From: Lepidodermella squamata
Taxonomy: Eukaryota > Gastrotricha
NCBI GenBank assembly: GCA_047495785.1
Contig: JBLDXI010000042.1
Location: 3,410,001 to 3,474,000 of the forward strand
DNA length: 64,000 bases
Reading direction: 5' to 3'
Part shown: positions 11,401 to 23,500 of the stretch, piece by piece
Layout of the letters: the number at the start of each line of letters is the position of its first letter
Position numbering within the stretch: the first letter of the stretch is position 1
The notes under the pieces: generated by a model
The model's database searches: none
Seen by the model: the letters and a program-made list of their open reading frames with translations, nothing else
What the model was told of the DNA's origin: nothing
Position numbers and translations under genes: made by a program

Positions 11401-14400
11401 CGGACTCCCAAGTCAGCCCCGCACTCCTGCAATCGGCAATGCAGAACGAAATTCTGGCCGACGTGCTGCACTGGTGTGTCATTTACCAGGACGATTCCCT
11501 GCCCGAATTACTACGACGGTTGCGAGCGGTACTGGAGAAATTTCGGGATTACCGCGTCAGCCTCTCGCCAGCCAAGTGCGGAATGGCGCGGCCCGAAGTC
11601 AAGTTCCTAGGACGGCGTCGCAAATGACCCCGACCGCACGGCCGATATCCGCAACTTTCCACGACCGACCTGCCGGCGTTATGTCTGGAACCTTAGAGCC
11701 GCAACTGCACCAGTTCGCAAGCGTGGGCCACGACCCGGTGCTCGTTTCGACCTGCCGGCCGACAGCCTTGATCAGCAACTCGAGTGGCTACTTCAGCTAA
11801 TGCCCTCCGACGCCCGCGAGGCCTGGCTCGACATCTGAGCTCGTCGCCACGCCCGCTACCTAGGAATTCTGGCGCTCCACGAACGCGAGCGGGTACAGGC
11901 CGCACCCGCAACCACTGCGCCCCCTCAGCTGACCACTGTGCCGGCAGAAAACCGGTCTGCCGGCTGCTTCGCTCACGACACTCACGTCGCACGCCGAGGT
12001 TCGAGCCACCACCGCCGATCCGAAACCGAAACCGAAGGCCGCCGTCACGGTTGGCAACGTCTCGGTCGCCGCGGTTACCGCCGAAGGTCAGGCTGGCAGG
12101 CATGCTTTCAAGCGCGTCTCGACCGCCCCGATGGACTGCCAGCGCAACATGTTGTCTCCTGACGCTCTCGCCTCGACGCGCTCTGGCAGCACGCTAAATT
12201 AGTAAACATGGGGGCGGCGTCATCGTCACAACCACCATCGAGCCAGGCCTCTGAGCTAAACGTATCAAGACCAAGTAGGAATGAGTGAAGAGCGACCGTC
12301 GCAGGATGCCCCATGGGGCAAACCTAGATCACCTACTAGCTGTTCAATTTACAGTAAAAAATGTGGGCCCTATCTTAGTCAAAAAATTAAAAAAAAATCT
12401 GATTTACAAAATTATTAATACCTTTCTTAAGGAGAGAATTTCGTTGATTGTCGCTTTCATGACACTTGAGCAGCCACTTTGTTGGCTAATTTGAGTTAGC
12501 AGGTCCAAATAGCCGTTGATCTTATCGCCCATTCCATTAGCCTGGGCGTGGGATTCAATGTCTCTACCTGCATCGGTAAACATTTCCAACAGCCCGAGAA
12601 AAATGTGATCGGTTCTTGAAAGAAACAGGTTGTCCAAAAACGAAATAATGTAACCAAAAGGCAGGCAGTTTTTCGTATATAATTGACCAACAATCCTAAT
12701 ACAAAAATTCCAGTGTACAGTATAAACTCAAATTCGCGCAAATTCCTACCTTGGGCATTCAGCTGAGTTCTTTTCGAGAGATTTCTTCAACTTTTCCACG
12801 CGTTCGAGGACTATCATTTTTTCCTGAGGCTGAATAGAGAAAAATAGTTCAATAATAATAACTGGAAATGTGGAAAATTTGTATCTCACCAGGTCAGAAT
12901 ATTCTGCTTCTCTTTCCAACTGTTCGATTTCTCGTCCGATCTGATGAATGCTTGAAAAACTAATGCTATTGATCCATATTTCTTGGGCTAAAGACATCAC
13001 CCGCAATCCATCGGCACTACCCACCTTAATAGCGAAATTTCAATAGATTGCGAGTATTTATCAAAAAATTGACGAACCCGTCCGAGAGAAATAAATATAT
13101 CACAAGCCCTGTCCCTCGTTTTCTGATTCGAAATCCTGTCGATGACCGTTTCAATCAAGAACGAGACGTATTGTTTGAAATCGGCGGTGGGTAGCTGTTT
13201 GAGTTTTTCCTTCAAAACTTGGGTCAGTTTTCCAACAGATTCAGGCGATTTCAAGTCGAGATCTTCGATCAACATATCGATGCTAACCACCGCACTAGAA
13301 TCGATATTTTCGATTTCTGGCGATTTTCTCACAATTTCTGGCTCAGGTTCAGGTTCAGGCTCAGGCTCCTTCGAGTTATCGAGTGGAGGTGATGATTTAC
13401 CCCAGAAATCGGTGGATTTTTTGAGAAATTTTTTCACTTTCAGGCATACTGATCTATTGAATTTCGACAAATCTTTCGAATTCGCTACATAGCCATTCCA
13501 TAGCTTCAAATTTGAAAAGCACATTGATATAGCCCTTTTCGCGCCGATCGTGAAATCAAGAGATAGCTTGGCCTTTTTCGTTTCGTAAACGTGCTGAAGA
13601 AAATTGAGCAGGGCAGCTAATCGCTTGCCATCTTTATCCTCCGCTTTCTCCGACCCATCAGTACACACATCAACAATGCAGACTTCCACCCAGCGATGCG
13701 CAAAAGCCTGGTAAAGGTTGGTAGAAATCAATCTTTCTTCGCAGAAACTTCGAGCCAGCCTGCAAATTGTTTGTAATTAAAACATTTGTTTCGGTTTGAA
13801 ATTCCAAACGAGAGGATGTTTTCGAGTTTCTGATTTGCTATCGTCAATGGATCGATATTTTGGCAAACGGAATCAATCCATTCCGTCACATATTTGTTGA
13901 AAAATCTGCCGCCAGCTGCTCTTGTTGACTTCTTCAAAGCCTGAATTTTCGTTATTTAAACATAAATTTAGCAAGAAAAATGAAAAACCAAACATTTTTG
14001 AACAGAAGTATCAGAAATTCGGTAAAAGAGGGCCGGAGAGGCGATGCAAGTTTCGCTACCTATTAAACAAACCGAAATGTTACAAATATTTTCAAAGAAT
14101 ATTTTGCAAATTTACCCTTTTTAGCAGGGCACTCGCAAAATCGGACCGAAATTTCTCGCCCTTGCTATTTAGGCAATGCTGAATTTCCCGAGTTAGTTCA
14201 TCGGACGAATCAAAATTTCGCCCAGTATTACTGCAGACGCGCTTCAAAATATCCGAAATCGCAGTGGTCGAGTCGGGACCAGCAGCATTTTTCGTAAAAA
14301 TCGGGAATAGCTCTTCAGCGCACGATTCCAAGTGATTATGATCCGTTCGACTGTTCAAATACGACAATTTCTCCCGAGTCATGGCCATTTCAAGCATTTC

Positions 14401-15146
14401 GGCATTTCTTAGTAATAAACCAGCAATATGACACGCTGCCGAGTCAAGTTGTTGTTTCACCGATGGGGCGAGCTTGAAAACCCGCTCTTCGGCCAACTCA
14501 TCAATGCATCGAATGTAGTCACATAGGAAGAACGCGTTTTCCAACACCCCTCTGCCACTCATCACGGTCATGTGGTTCAACAAAGGAGTGATGAGTATGA
14601 GACGTTTTCTGGCTAATTCCTTCAGAAAATTGAGTCTCATCGCAATAGCGTGCGAGTTGTAGTTGCCTTTTTTCCGCGGCAACGAAGAACTGAGCGTAAC
14701 TCTGAAGGCAGCTGCTAATGAAAATGATGATTTTCGCTTTCTGGTACGCCCATTTTCCTGAAAAAACATGTAGGGAATAATCTCAGAAATGACGAAAAAA
14801 GATCAAATCTTACCGCTATAAGTATTTTCAACATTGCGGCGAAATTTGGCTTCAAATCGTTAGCAGCGTCATAGCCCTCGCTAAGCAAGCATCTCGCGCA
14901 TTCGCTAAGCTGATTTTTCGTCACAGCACTAGCGATTATCGGCTTGATTTGGGCCGCAACTTCCGCCACATCAACGGGAGTCGAGTCCGGTTTCAGAGAC
15001 TCAATATGACCGCGGAGTAAAGATCGAAATGGCGTAAGTGCCTTTTTATTTCCCACCTTCTTTTCATTGGCCTTTTTCAAGCGTTTGGCCATCATTTTCA
15101 GAAACCGCGATTTTTTCTTACTAGCCGTCTGCTCCTTCTTAGCCAT
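8461..15146 (-). CDS. Gene B: three-module MIF4G/HEAT scaffold protein, 931 aa, 9 exons
   Basis: Exons: 15146-14814, 14757-14116, 14059-13994, 13940-13810, 13759-13078, 13024-12890, 12829-12750, 12695-12422, 8913-8461; the sum is 2796 nt and phases agree. The start is MAKKEQ, with a Lys-rich first 45 residues. Module 1 carries DHNHLESC. Between module 2 and module 3 lies an EP dipeptide repeat near residue 528. MIF4G spans about 545-781 (I-V-G-Q-L-Y helix, L-L-E-M-F-T-D-A-G, I-L-S-L-R-K). The tail has CSCKVEPES and ends near KRSPKSE. The intron that splits module 1 in A and J is absent here. The last intron is 3.5 kb because of inserted retroelement sequence, yet both flanking exons and their phase are intact. 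The gap to the J stop is only 39 nt, the tightest in the array. Confidence 0.85.
11385..11627 (+). pseudogene. Ty3/gypsy-type reverse transcriptase fragment
   Basis: The 80-residue frame contains VIYQDDSLPELLRRLRAVLE, then L-S-P-A-K-C-G-M-A-R-P-E-V-K-F-L-G. This is the gypsy palm segment around the catalytic Y-x-D-D box followed by the K-C-x-F/M...V-x-F-L-G block, here with YQDD. It is truncated on both sides, with no protease, RNase H or integrase in frame. It lies inside the last intron of gene B on the opposite strand. Confidence 0.7.
11740..11940 (+). pseudogene. Possible gag-like fragment of the same retroelement
   Basis: One frame reads D-S-L-D-Q-Q-L-E-W-L-L-Q-L-M-P-S-D-A-R-E-A-W-L-D-I, a stop, then A-R-R-H-A-R-Y-L-G-I-L-A-L-H-E-R-E-R, followed by Pro/Thr-rich sequence. 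This is reminiscent of capsid-region helices of gypsy elements. It lies 3' of the RT fragment, so the element is rearranged or two copies are juxtaposed. The call is tentative. Confidence 0.3.
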
Positions 15147-15154
15147 TTTAAAGC

Positions 15155-15156
15155 CT
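15155..15156 (-). promoter_or_regulatory. Putative spliced-leader acceptor upstream of gene B
   Basis: GATACTTTTAG then GCTTTAAAATG; the ATG is 8 nt after the AG and the whole intergenic gap after the gene J stop is 39 nt, too short for an ordinary terminator plus promoter. Confidence 0.65.
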
Positions 15157-15185
15157 AAAAGTATCAAAAAAAGCCGAAAATAATA

Positions 15186-18100
15186 CTAGGCCGAAGACAG
15201 TTTGTTTTCTTCGTTTGATTTGAGCGCATTAGCACGAAGGCTCTTTCGGAGCTTTCTCATCTCTTTTTTCGCCTTTTTGGACAAGGGTTTTTCATTTGGT
15301 ATGATTTTATCACAAGAAACAACAATCAATTCAGGTTGAGGTTCGGGTTCAGAGGTAGCCTCAGGTTTACAAACGCAAGATTCGCGAAATTCGTAAGCTT
15401 TATCTGCCGAAAGTAGCTTTTCGGTATTATTTTCAATTTCGAGAGATTTTAGAAATCCTTGGCAACAGTGTTCGGGGCAGGTAGAGAGGTACTTTCTCTC
15501 CCTTTCCCCAGATTCAAAAAGCTGTTTCGCCGAACCAAGTTCAACTTCCGACAATAAAATGGTCAACTTCCGAATCGCACGCTGGCATTGCGATAGCTCA
15601 GGCCATCCGTTCTAAAATGTCAACACAAATTATGAAAAATAGAGTGAAAAATAAAAAATATTGCCTTTTTCAGTAAAAAGATTTCGTTGACAGTAGCTTT
15701 TAAAATGGCGGAGGCATCATTTTTCAGATCCAAGTTGGTTAAAATCTTCAACAATTCGTCAAATTTATCGTTAGCTCCAGGGTCCGATTGAGATCGAGCT
15801 TCAATGGATTTACCAGCATCAGTCAATAATTCCATGAGGCCTTCGAAAGAATACTCGCTGTTAGCAACTAATAAATTATCCAAAAATGAGAGGGTGAATT
15901 CAAGGGAGACGCAGTTCCTCTTGAAAAGCAGTCCCACGCTTCTATCAAAACATAAATTTAGCGACAAAAAATTGGATTTCCATTCAAATTTACCGAGGAA
16001 TCTCGATTAATTTAGTAATTAACGACCTTCGAAGCTCTTTTATTTTAGGCAAGATCATTCGCTTCTTTTTCTAAGAAATAACAAAATATTCAGGCTGAAA
16101 TTCCACAGAAAACTAACGAACCAAGAAGGCAGTTTCAAATTTTTTCTCGAGTTGCTGCAAAGGGCTGTAGATAACTTCAATTTCAGGTAGACTGATACTT
16201 CTCATCCAAACTTCTTGCAAGACATCAATAAATTTGAGATCGCCCTCGTTAATTGCCTTAATCAATAGAAAAATGGTTACATTTTATCAGAACAACTTAC
16301 TCGTCTCATACCTTGTCCATTAGAATTATGAGATCACAGACTCCTTTGCGGGTTTGTTGGTTTGTAATTCTTTTCAACAAATTATCATGCAAATCTTCGA
16401 CGCATTCCTTGAAATCAGCCAAGGATTGCTTCTTCAAAAAACCGCTGAGACGATTCGCGGCTTTTCCAATTGATTTCAATGACTTAATGTCAATAGGTTT
16501 CATCCGCCTCGAAAACTTCGATTTCACCGGGTTGGCAGCCTTAGAGACGGCCTTTGATGATTCATCATCGTCGAAATCTTGAGAAGCCTCTCGATCCAAT
16601 TTCAATCGAAGCGAATCGCCATGACTACACAAAAATCTTTCAACCGCTTTCTGAGTCTCAATGGTCAAATCTGAATTATCTGACCAATCATTCACGCTGC
16701 ACGACCATTTTTCCAAATTTCCCAAGCAAGTTAAAATCAACCTCTTCGAGCCCTCCGGCAAGTCTGAGAAAATTTCCGTTTCCAAAATGTCAGATATCGC
16801 GAGTAAATATGAGATCGTATATCGAGCAACATCTTCTGAAGGTGAATTATCAACACCTGGGGTCAATGCCGCCGCGAAATGTGAGGCGAACCGCGCATAA
16901 GCTGTGATTGATAGTAATCCATCGGAGCAAAATCGAAACATTAACCTAAAATAGGAGGGGAAAAACATTTTAGGTCCTAAATATTGAATTTTTTAGCATT
17001 ACTTCAGTGTGGCAATGAGTGTTGCTTCCGACATTGTTTCCGGATTTGCCTTACCAGCCGATTTTTTGGCCCATATTAAGACATATTTGTTAAAATATCG
17101 ATGTCTGGCAAATTTGTCTTTCATCCGGCAGCAAAGAATCTACAAAAAAGATAATGGAATTCCGAAATTTTCTGTTGGTTATTTCTTTCACTATGAATTT
17201 TAAGTGTTTGCTGTCGTACAGATACTGCTAAGATACTGATCCAATCCCTTTCGCTAAAAGGTTTAACTAGCATTTAACGTTGCTTTTAGCCTTTTAATCA
17301 TTCTACCGATCTCGCAAGAAACTGAAAATATATCGACTCAAACGGGTGTTAGACCATGGAATCCGCCTGTTACAATTCCGCCTGCTCCTGCTTCCTAACT
17401 GATAGGATGATTGATGCGTAATAACGCCTAAAAAGCAGCAATAATGTTTACCCCTTCTCATTTCTCATGGTTAGCATTATCGAACGGCAAACTACAACAG
17501 TTTCAATTTATATAAATAAAATAGATTGATATGTTATTTCTGTTATAGGTGTTCCTAAAAGAATTAAACAAGCCATGAGAATTTACTAAGTTATACAGCT
17601 AGTCGTTGAAATTTGAAAATGTAGCATGTCATTTACAGCATAAATAGTGACGGCCGAGGCGGTCGAGGCGGTCGTGGCGGCAGGGCGCGGGGCGGGAGGT
17701 GGCGTGGAGGCGCTAAGCGTGGCGGACTACACCAGCAGCTCGCCTCGCTTGACAAACAGGGTCGCGCAGATAGGAAATTACATCATACAACAGCATCAGC
17801 AAGTGCAGCAGCCGCAGGGTCCAGCAGAACTGCAGCACCCGTCAATGAAATGACTGAGTTGAGTTGGTTATTTCTTTCACTGTGAAATTCAAGTGTTTGC
17901 TGTCGTACATAAAAGGCGAAAAACTCCGCCTGCTCCTGCTTCCTAACTGATAGGATGCTTGATGCCTAAAAAAGAGCAGCAATAGACCGTTCGGCATTTC
18001 CACGCTTCCTGTCTCGCGACGCCTCGAAAGAGCCATTTTCGCACATGGCAAAGCTACTACCGGAAAACCTTAATGTTACATAGGCTGGGACGGAGTTCAG

Positions 18101-20269
18101 CTGTATAAAAGATCCACACAGTCGCTGTGGCCATTGGTTATTAGCAGTGTTGGCGCTCCAATAAAGTTGCTGTACTCGGTGTGGATGGAATACCTGTTTC
18201 CGGAGCAAGAGTTCATTTTCAAGCCCTTTGTAGAAGAGATGAACTCAGACTTCGAGATGGAACTAGTTTGTCATTCGAAGCTCGGCCTGCAATCATGGTC
18301 ATTCCCGCGAGTTCAAAGGAAAATAACATGAAGCAGAGCGGATTTGATTCAATTCGCAACTGGCACGCCCCCGGCCGTTCAAGAAAGGAGCTCGGACTTG
18401 CAGATAACGATAGTAAGAGTATTTTCGCCAATTGTGGAGAACTTCGTACTTCGTACCCATTAACAAGCCGCAAATCTGTGACTTAATTGGTTATTTTATA
18501 TTTCCTTTTATTTCAACTTTAGTTTTATTCGATCAAACTGATAACGGTGACTATAAGACTGACAAAACCGAATTCGTTCTGCAGGCGACGCTTAAGACTG
18601 GAACTATTCGGGTCTACTTTTCAGGATTACGTCGTGGCGTACTTGAAGTCACGCATGTCGCTGTCACTATAAAAACTGCCTCTAACAGGGAAGCTGTTTG
18701 CTGCTAAATTGAAACTGGCCCAGATGAGCGATATAGGGCGAGCTTTTCAATGAGTACCTCGGTTCTTGAAAATTAGGCTAGCAGCCATTTAAAAGCCTTT
18801 CACAGGGTCTTCAAAAAACCACTTTTCCAGGGCTGATGTGCCATTTTAAAGGCTAGTTTCCATCTAAGTATAATTTCTTATGTCTGAGTCTCAGGTCTAG
18901 GTTACGAGAATGACATGCACTCGACCCGTCTTGGAAAACGGCACGCCTACCCTCGGTTTCTCCAGGTCTAGTAGGCTTGAAATTGAAACATTGCGAGCTT
19001 CAAAGGCTACGAGTAGTTCTCAACTTTCATCAAAAATAATTCGCGAAAACTTTGGAATATCATCAAATCAAAACTCAGAAACTTTGTGTACAAGGTTTGA
19101 AAACACTAACGACTAAAACTCTCAAAAATCCGATAAATATCACGAAATTTACACAACAAAATTCAATAAACGCTAACCTGAGAGAACATCTGATTTACGA
19201 AGGACCAAAATTCATCCGGCATCTCTGCGTTTTCCGAAAAGCATGCAGTTGTCTACGATATAAACCGTTACATTTCTTCGATTACAAATTTCAAAAAATG
19301 ACAAACCCTTTCAAGAAATGCCATAGCGAATTCCATCCGAACATGTTCGCTACCATGATGACGGCCGAAAAAGTGTTTCAGCTCAATGTCAAAATTGTGT
19401 TGCGATTTGAAGCTCTCCATTGGATTTCGAAACATTTTCTCCAATATTTCAGCCGCCGTTTCAACAGGATCCTGGCCTGTAGGCAAAATAGCGGGAAATG
19501 GCGTTTCAGCGCATGAATCCGAATGAATGTGATCGATTCTGTTGTCGAGATATTCCAGCGTCTCGGCAAATGATTGAGAATCCGAAAAACGGCGAATGAC
19601 CCCAGCAAGGTGGCACGACGCCGAATTCAAAATCGAAATATGCGTGCTATTCAGCTTGAAAATTCGTTCATGACTTATATCGTCCATAAGTCGGATATAA
19701 TCGCATAGAAACGGTGCGGTCTTCTTGACACCCCTCACACTCAACAATTTCATGTGATTTAGCAGCCCAAATGGTAAAATCAATCGTTGCTTCGCCAATT
19801 CCTTAAAAAATCTTCGAGTCGAAAAATGAATGATGAAAGTCTATTTTTGATGAAATTACCGAAGTCTTGAACTAAAAATGGGAGACTCGTAGGTATTTCT
19901 CCTAGGTATCGCTGCACTCAAAACGGTTCTAACTGCGCTTTGAAAACTGAAAGCAGTATCCAAATTTCTAGCCTCCTAAAACAATCAAATAATTCAAAAT
20001 TCGAGCAAAATAAAAAAATATACCTCGACGAGAATTTTCAAAAGAAGGGTGAAATTCGGCAGCAAATCGGCTTCTATTTTAAATCCTTCGGCGATGAGAT
20101 CTGAAGCAAAGTTGATCATTTCCGGTTTTGACTTGGCCACAAGTAAAAGAGGTGCTACATCGGTTACGATTTTCGCGATATCATCATGAGCTGAGTCTGG
20201 TTTTAATTTTGCAACATGAGCGTGAAACACAGACTCATAATCTGCGGCTTTTCTCTCTTTTTCTTTCAT
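15186..20269 (-). CDS. Gene J: three-module MIF4G/HEAT scaffold protein, 875 aa, 10 exons
   Basis: Exons: 20269-20024, 19975-19860, 19811-19307, 19252-19178, 17139-17003, 16945-16312, 16256-16122, 16070-15994, 15941-15665, 15611-15186; the sum is 2628 nt with all phases matching. Exons 4, 5 and 7 (75, 137, 135 nt) have the same lengths as in gene A. Module 1 carries DHIHSDSC. The C-terminal MIF4G (about 505-734) includes S-V-G-L-L-F, G-L-M-E-L-L-T-D-A-G-K and I-F-L-L-K-K. The tail has CVCKPEATSEPEPQPE and a Lys-rich end. The last intron appears to use a GC donor (AAG|GCAATA), since no in-phase GT exists there. Intron 4 is 2 kb with repeat insertions. It is followed by gene B after 39 nt. Confidence 0.85.
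17140..19177. repeat. 2-kb intron 4 of gene J with dispersed repeat fragments
   Basis: This intron contains two partial copies of a sequence around CGCCTGCTCCTGCTTCCTAA (17385 and 17925), two copies of a TTTCTTTCACT...GTTTGCTGTCGTAC segment (17175 and 17865), and a GC-rich Arg/Gly-coding block (17645-17840) that recurs in the large intron of gene K. No intact transposon gene was recognised; 18000-19150 holds only short, unassigned frames. Confidence 0.5.
17640..17960 (+). repeat. Dispersed GC-rich repeat encoding Gly-Arg and Gln-rich peptide, copy 1
   Basis: One frame reads G-R-G-G-R-G-G-R-G-G-R, then A-K-R-G-G-L-H-Q-Q. It is shared with 22290-22560 at about 80 percent identity by eye, including GGCGCTAAGCGTGGCGGA and the downstream TTTCTTTCACT segment. 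The RGG-type frame is short and differs between copies, so it is probably a piece of a transposon or virus-derived nucleic-acid-binding protein rather than a gene. Confidence 0.5.
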
Positions 20270-20285
20270 TTATTACAACATTCAC

Positions 20286-20287
20286 CT
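20286..20287 (-). promoter_or_regulatory. Putative spliced-leader acceptor upstream of gene J
   Basis: GATTTTTGTAG then GTGAATGTTGTAATAAATG, 16 nt before the gene J start. The gap after the gene K stop is 233 nt. Confidence 0.5.
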
Positions 20288-20502
20288 ACAAAAATCAAAA
20301 TCAGAAGCTTTTATTAAAAACAAGGAATGCACAAAGGTAATATGACTGAGATTATTCCGAGACACTCCACAATTCTCGTAAAAATAGTTGCTTCTATCTT
20401 AAGAAAATCAGAACGAATGAGATCCGGAAAGGTCTCCGAAATCGCTTCCTGAGTCTCACTTTTGTTTTCGTGATTTACTTTTCGACTTGGTTTGAACAAC
20501 TT

Positions 20503-23500
20503 TCAACGGTTTGGAAATGCTTTTCGATTCATTTCGATTTCAGCTGCTTTAGATGGGCTTTTATCAACCCTGAGCTGGCTTTTGCATAAGCAATTGAATT
20601 GGGGTAAACTATTGAGAGATACTCTTGCAGCGTCTGTAGCGCCGTAATTTAGAACAGAAACAAAAACTTGGTAAAAAGAATGGCAGAGTGGTTGAGAGGA
20701 GAGATATTTTTTGACTCTTTCCCCAGCTTCGGCGAGTTTACGAGGTTCTTTCGCAGTTTCCGGATTAATTTCAGCCAGCAATATTGCAAGTTGCTGGGAC
20801 GCTCGCTGGCATTGCGACAACTCAGGCCAGCCTTTCTATAACATTGAAGTCAGAAATTTCGGATGAAAAAGGATATTAATTTTAAAAAATACCTCCTTTA
20901 ACGAAATTATCTCGTTTATAATCGCTCTCGTCACAGCCGAGCAATCATTTGACTGAAGAATTTCCATCAGACGCGTGAAATATCCATTAAATTTATCACT
21001 CATTCCTCGAGCTCGGGCGCAAGACTCGGCAGCTTTACCAGCATCAGTCAAAAAGTTCATCAAGACTTCAAAGGATCTCTCTGCATTTCTTAATAACAGC
21101 AAATCCATTAAGGCAACGAAAAATTCAAAACAAAAATCAGCAGAAAATAAGTTTTTTCGGTACAGCTGACCCACGATCCTAGTAAAAATTCTGGAAAATT
21201 AGTGAACAATTGCAGGACGAGCGAATACCTTGGAACTTCGAGCAGATATTGGGCCAGCTTCCATTCTTCACTTCTTACTTCAGAATAATCACGTGCTTCT
21301 TGTTCTGGAATTCGACTTGAAATCTGGCGGATTTTACCCAGCCAAATTTCTTGAAGTAAAGTCGTAATTGATAGTCCATCGTCTTTTTTAATCTACGATA
21401 TGACATTTTTACAAAAATTCTACCAAAAACAGCTTAGTCAATACCGTTCTAATCGATATAATGAGGTCACACGCTATATCGCGCGTTTCTTGACTCGTGA
21501 TTTGACCCAGCAGTTTTCGATTAAATATTTCGACGCATTGTTTGAGATCAGAGCGGGACGATCGCCGTTTAAAAAATTGTTCAAATCGTTCCCAGCACTT
21601 TTTCCTAGATTTCTCTGAGGTCAACATAAACTTTTTGGAAGGCATTTTAGGGTTCATTTTCGTTGCAGGCGAGTTTGCCGAGGCGAGTTTCGTTGCAGGC
21701 GAGTTTGCTGGGGAAAAGCGACCTCTCGTTGACTCATCAAATAATTTCCCCGAAAAGGATTCGCCATGACATTTGATGAAGTTTTCAATGCCCCAGATAT
21801 CTTTCGAGTTCCGGTGTAAATTTCGCAGATTTTCTAAGCAATCGAAAATTGCTTTCTTTGTAACTTGCGACAACTCTGCAAATATTTCCGTATCTGCAAT
21901 TTGGGCCATTTCCATCAGAAAGCAAATAATCGATCGAATAAGCTGTCCGGAAGGCTGTCTCTTTGAGTTGGGCGATAATACCTTGAGAAAACGCGAGGCG
22001 AATATCTGATAAGCATCGCCACATAACAGCCGATCATTGCAAAATCGAAAAACCAGCCTAAAATCAATAAGGAAAAATAACATTAACGAATACACTCTCA
22101 AACAAAATATGCAAAACAAAAACAAAAAATGCGTCCGGATAGCGCCGAACTGTGTCTATGGACATCTATCCTGCCTAAATTCTAAATGGTGCGTTTCAAG
22201 TTGATGATTTTTATACTGAAACCTCAATTTGAACCGACTTCTTCATATGCACTTCTCGACCCCTCTACAGACGTCCGGCTGGGTTCAAATGTAACATGTC
22301 ATTTACGCAGCATAAACAGTCACGACCGTGGCGGTCGCAGCGGCTGGCGTGGCGGCGCTAAGCGTGGCGGATTACACCAGCAACCAGCAACTCGCCTCGC
22401 TTGGCGAACAGGGTCGCGCAGATAGGTAATTTCCTTATGCAGCAACAGCAGCAAGTGCAGCAGAAGTACAACGCCCGCCTATGAACTGACTGAGTTGACT
22501 TGAGTTGGTTCATTTCTTTCACTATGAATTTCAAGTTTTTGCTGTCGCACATAAAAGGCGAAAACTCAAAAAATGTGATTCTACCAAACTCGCATGAAAC
22601 TTAATTAACGAAGAAGTTCGCCGTCAGCTTTCGTCATTGTGCTCTCGAAAAATATCTCGGGGTCTTCCCATCGCACCTAAGAAGTGCAACTTTCTGGCGG
22701 CACCAGCTATTATATTCCGTTCAAAACTTCGTTGGCCAGTTTTTTCCAGCTTTTCTCTCGGAAATTTACCAGCTCAGTGCGCCGCCAAGTATCTCGGTGC
22801 TTTAGCCATGTCTCCTCTGTGCAATTCGTGGCTATACTCAATTAACTGATACGAAGGCGCCTTCGATTTCTGCGCAACCAACAACGGAAACAAATATCTT
22901 AATAACTGATTGAAAGCCGAAGAAACTGACAGAACTATTCACGCTCTGACCGCCTTTCTTTCCAAAGCAGACAATCTCATCGACCATTGTGTTTGGACGA
23001 GTCTGCCAGAGGCCGAGTGTATAGATATAGAAGAAAAACCTAGCAACCGAGGCCAAGGGCGCGGGAAACGCAGATGATAAAAAATGCCTTACATCTCGGA
23101 ATGAAGAGAATTTAAATAAATGTGTTTCTGCTGAATACAAGTTTTTTCCGATGACTTTATTGGTTGTTTAAGGGTAAAATGGTTATGTGGATACTGGCTG
23201 CAGTCATCATATGTCTAGCACTCTATCGTCCATATACTCATATGTGAGTATTCCCGGATTTGCAGAAATTCGCTGTATACTCATATACTATACTACAACT
23301 ACTACTCATATATTTTTTTACGCGAGACCTGTGCATCTGAAAATACCCATGATGCACTTGGAGTAATGAAGGAGCAGAAACTGTGCGTAACCGACAAAGG
23401 CATATCTGATCGTAGGGCGGCGCGCGGTCCGGGAGCGCGCGCGCAGTACTTAGGTCTATATTATACGTATTATGTGCGGTCACGTGAACGCGCGCCTATA

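Larger units (their letters stand above)
8914..12421. mobile_element. 3.5-kb insertion-bearing last intron of gene B
   Basis: This stretch contains AT-rich sequence of no recognised content (8914-9600), a PBS-like TGGCGCCTAGGCGCC near 9618, and a distinctly GC-rich block (11150-12250) with Ty3/gypsy-like coding fragments. The base composition is clearly unlike the flanking exons, as expected of foreign DNA. Confidence 0.65.

Noticed and set aside
11784-12197. Arg/Pro-rich protein gene in the GC-rich block
   Set aside because: Long overlapping frames on both strands are a consequence of high GC; the only credible coding signals are the gypsy-like fragments.
17647-17853. Independent RGG-protein gene
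   Set aside because: The frame is not conserved between the two copies and has no initiation context or splice structure; it is better explained as a repeat fragment.
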